The notes under the pieces are model-generated. The model worked only from the letters and a program-made list of their open reading frames with translations, was not told the DNA's origin and made no database searches. Below, piece after piece: positions 61,782 through 64,000 of a DNA stretch of 64,000 nucleotides. The translations under genes and the position numbers were made by a program. Origin of the DNA: Tyto alba (Eukaryota; Chordata; Aves; Strigiformes; Tytonidae); NCBI RefSeq assembly GCF_018691265.1, contig NW_024881282.1, positions 56,092,227 to 56,156,226 on the forward strand, given 5' to 3'. Numbering within the stretch: position 1 is the stretch's first letter; the number at the start of each line of letters is the position of its first letter.

Positions 61782-64000
61782 TTTTAGAAATATTTGCAAA
61801 TACTGTAGACAGTCTCTAGTTCTGAAAAGTCCAATGACACCTCCAAAGGAAAAGGACCCTGATTCTTGTTAATTGTTGGGAAGATTAAAATTGGAAAACA
61901 ACATTGCTGTCACAAGCCATGTCCACCAAAGAGGACAAAGAAAATCCAGAGCACCAACACAACAGGAAAGAGAGAAAGAAATCATATATTGTGTCAGAAA
62001 ATCACAGTGAATTGTCTTCACTTTATGTTGTGTAACTTCTGCTCCACTCCTCACTTCCCATCAATAAGACAGTGTTCTGATTTACATTCTCCATATATCA
62101 TCTTTATTAATAAATTCTTTTTTAAGTAATCATTAATTAGAGATTACTCATGTTTGCATAAGATCTCTTGAATGAATCTTGATAATTTCTCCTTCCTTGC
62201 AAATGCCATAACTTAGAAAAAGTTTGATTACTTGCTTCATATATATTTTTTGTTCACAATTAGAAATTTGTCTCAATGTAAAATTTAAGTCTGAAATGTA
62301 ACATGACAGCACGTCCCATCCTACCTTAAGTAACCACGAGAGACCATGGTTTCTTAATTTAAAATGATTTACAGATGTGGATATACTTCATCTGGAAGCT
62401 GTCATAACTGTGCAGATTAGGCTGACAATGCTTCATTATCAGAAGCATCAATCTTTCAACTAAGCCAAAACAAAACTGCAGACTTAATCTTAATTAAGAA
62501 CTAACTAAAAATTTGCTTTAATTTTTGAAACTTTTTAAAATGCGGCAAATTAAAAACTCAGCATTTGTTCAAATATTTCTACTCCATTTAAGACTTACTT
62601 ATGAAAGACAGAAAATAAAAACCTTTATTAAAAGCTTATATAAAGTTTTGTTTCTGAAATTCAACTTATTCCTTTCAGATATCTATTTTCAGATTTCAGG
62701 GATGTTTTGAACCATTCTAATAAGAAAAGAGTAAAACTTAATTTAAAAAGTACATAGGTTAAAAAGAGAAAGGAAAAAAATATCAGATTAATTTTCTGCT
62801 ATTATAACATTTAATGGTATTTAGATATTCCCTAACTCCAGAAATTATGTCTCACAAAAATATATATTTTAAAGGGATAGTGAGAACAAAATAGAAACAC
62901 AAATGCAAAAACCATTCTGCAGTCCTAAATAATTCTTGAAGAGTACAAAGTAACTAATTTCTTACTCATATTGTCTTGTTGGAATGCAAGGTCTTCTTCC
63001 AAGAGTAAATTGTCATTTACAGAGCAAAACCTGATGGTTAAACTGTGTGTTAGATATCAGCACACAATCTCATTTCATTACAGCTCCCCATAGAAAACAA
63101 TCAAGTTTTTCAGCATTCCAGTGAGAGTTTTTAAGCAGACAGGGCCATTAACTTATGGGACAACAGAAAAAAAAGTCAAAACCTACACATACAAAAGACC
63201 TTTCATGAAGCAAACATAAACTAATCTACTGATTCTGTGTCTAGTTTAGAACAGTGCTAAAGCAAATTCTGACAAAAATCCATATTGAGAACTTCTGTTT
63301 TATTGTGGAAAATTTCATAGAACATCATCAGTGCATCATATCTCATCTGGATAAAACCAATGATCTCTGACCTTTCCTGTCAGTCTGACTTGGTTCACCT
63401 TCTCCCTGTCTGTCTGATTAGCCGTTTCACAAGGACAATAAAAAAGGAAATACACAGAGTTTAACTACATTAAAATACCATGTCATATTGAATTTAGGGA
63501 TGGAAAATATATTTAATATTATGGAACAGTCTATAACTTTTTAGAATCAAAGTGGTTCAAAAAATGTGTTAATATAAAGTCAATATCTATATTCAAAAAG
63601 CGGAAGTGTACATAATGTTCAAAAGTTGTTTTCTCAAGAAGGTCTTCTGAAGTGATTTAGGTGCATGCAGTCATTTAGTAAAAATCTGATAAGGACCTTG
63701 AAAATCTTCCCTTAACATTTTGTATGCAGAATTTGAACAATATTTCTTTATTCACTCTTCCTTAGGTTGGCTTTCTTAACCTCTGTAGTCTTCTCCTTGC
63801 TTTACGAGGGCTTTGGAATAGGAGAAGCTATACTCCTTCGCTCTCTGGCCTGACATACATGAAGTCAGACAAGATAATATTCAGGCCTAAGAGTCCTAGG
63901 AACCAGGCCCTTCTCTGTAATATTCTCCCATATAATTCTGAATTTGCAGAACTCATTGTCGACTGTCAGTAGAGACCAAGGCAAAATTTCAAACTCAACC
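61782..64000. other. 2.2-kb AT-rich unique stretch to window end, no gene recognised
   Basis: Frames up to 87 codons, none with a recognisable domain. A somewhat less AT-rich patch near 63.73-63.93 kb is not identifiable. Confidence 0.5.

Overview
The window looks like avian nuclear DNA, probably non-coding (intron or gene desert). The recognisable interspersed repeats are mostly CR1 LINEs, from a long copy that keeps clear reverse-transcriptase similarity to very old fragments. There are also three copies of one long LTR family with 5-bp target-site duplications, one MIR-like fragment and a few short pieces of very old amniote repeats. I saw no L1, Alu or B1 elements and no bacterial-type genes. 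A bird is the best reading. A songbird is possible because the LTR ends begin TGTCCTGG, but that is inference from memory. I found no host exon, tRNA, rRNA or snRNA gene that I could defend. Nearly all ORFs over 60 codons are chance frames or repeat shadows.

Layout. 1-3.2 kb: unique, AT-rich. 3.2-4.3 kb: very old plus-strand CR1. 5.44-8.09 kb: long, 5'-truncated minus-strand CR1 carrying a broken ORF2 (endonuclease plus reverse transcriptase). 9-9.6 kb: MIR-like piece and a second old repeat. 12.5-12.9 kb: old plus-strand CR1. 12.9-28.2 kb: unique sequence with small simple repeats. 28.25-29.17 kb: two opposed CR1 fragments. 36.35-37.58 kb: minus-strand solo LTR (copy A) containing a pure 234-bp pentamer array. 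40.75-41.81 kb: second minus-strand solo LTR (copy B). 42.06-42.15 kb: near-perfect 39-bp inverted repeat. 54.29-54.50 kb: plus-strand CR1 3' end. 60.81-61.78 kb: third LTR (copy C), plus strand and more diverged.

The most useful observations are these. (1) The three LTRs each have their own 5-bp target-site duplication, so they are independent insertions and not the two ends of one provirus. (2) Copy A has expanded a (CACCA)n array of about 47 pure units at a position where copies B and C have none. (3) The 42-kb hairpin has three imperfections, and all three become G-U pairs if the minus strand is transcribed, giving a fully paired 39-bp stem with a 20-nt loop. (4) Two CTCF-like cores point away from each other at 32.67 and 44.86 kb and bracket LTRs A and B and the hairpin. 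No genes can be said to work together here. The biology visible is retrotransposition, solo-LTR formation, repeat expansion and possibly hairpin RNA or chromatin-boundary signals.
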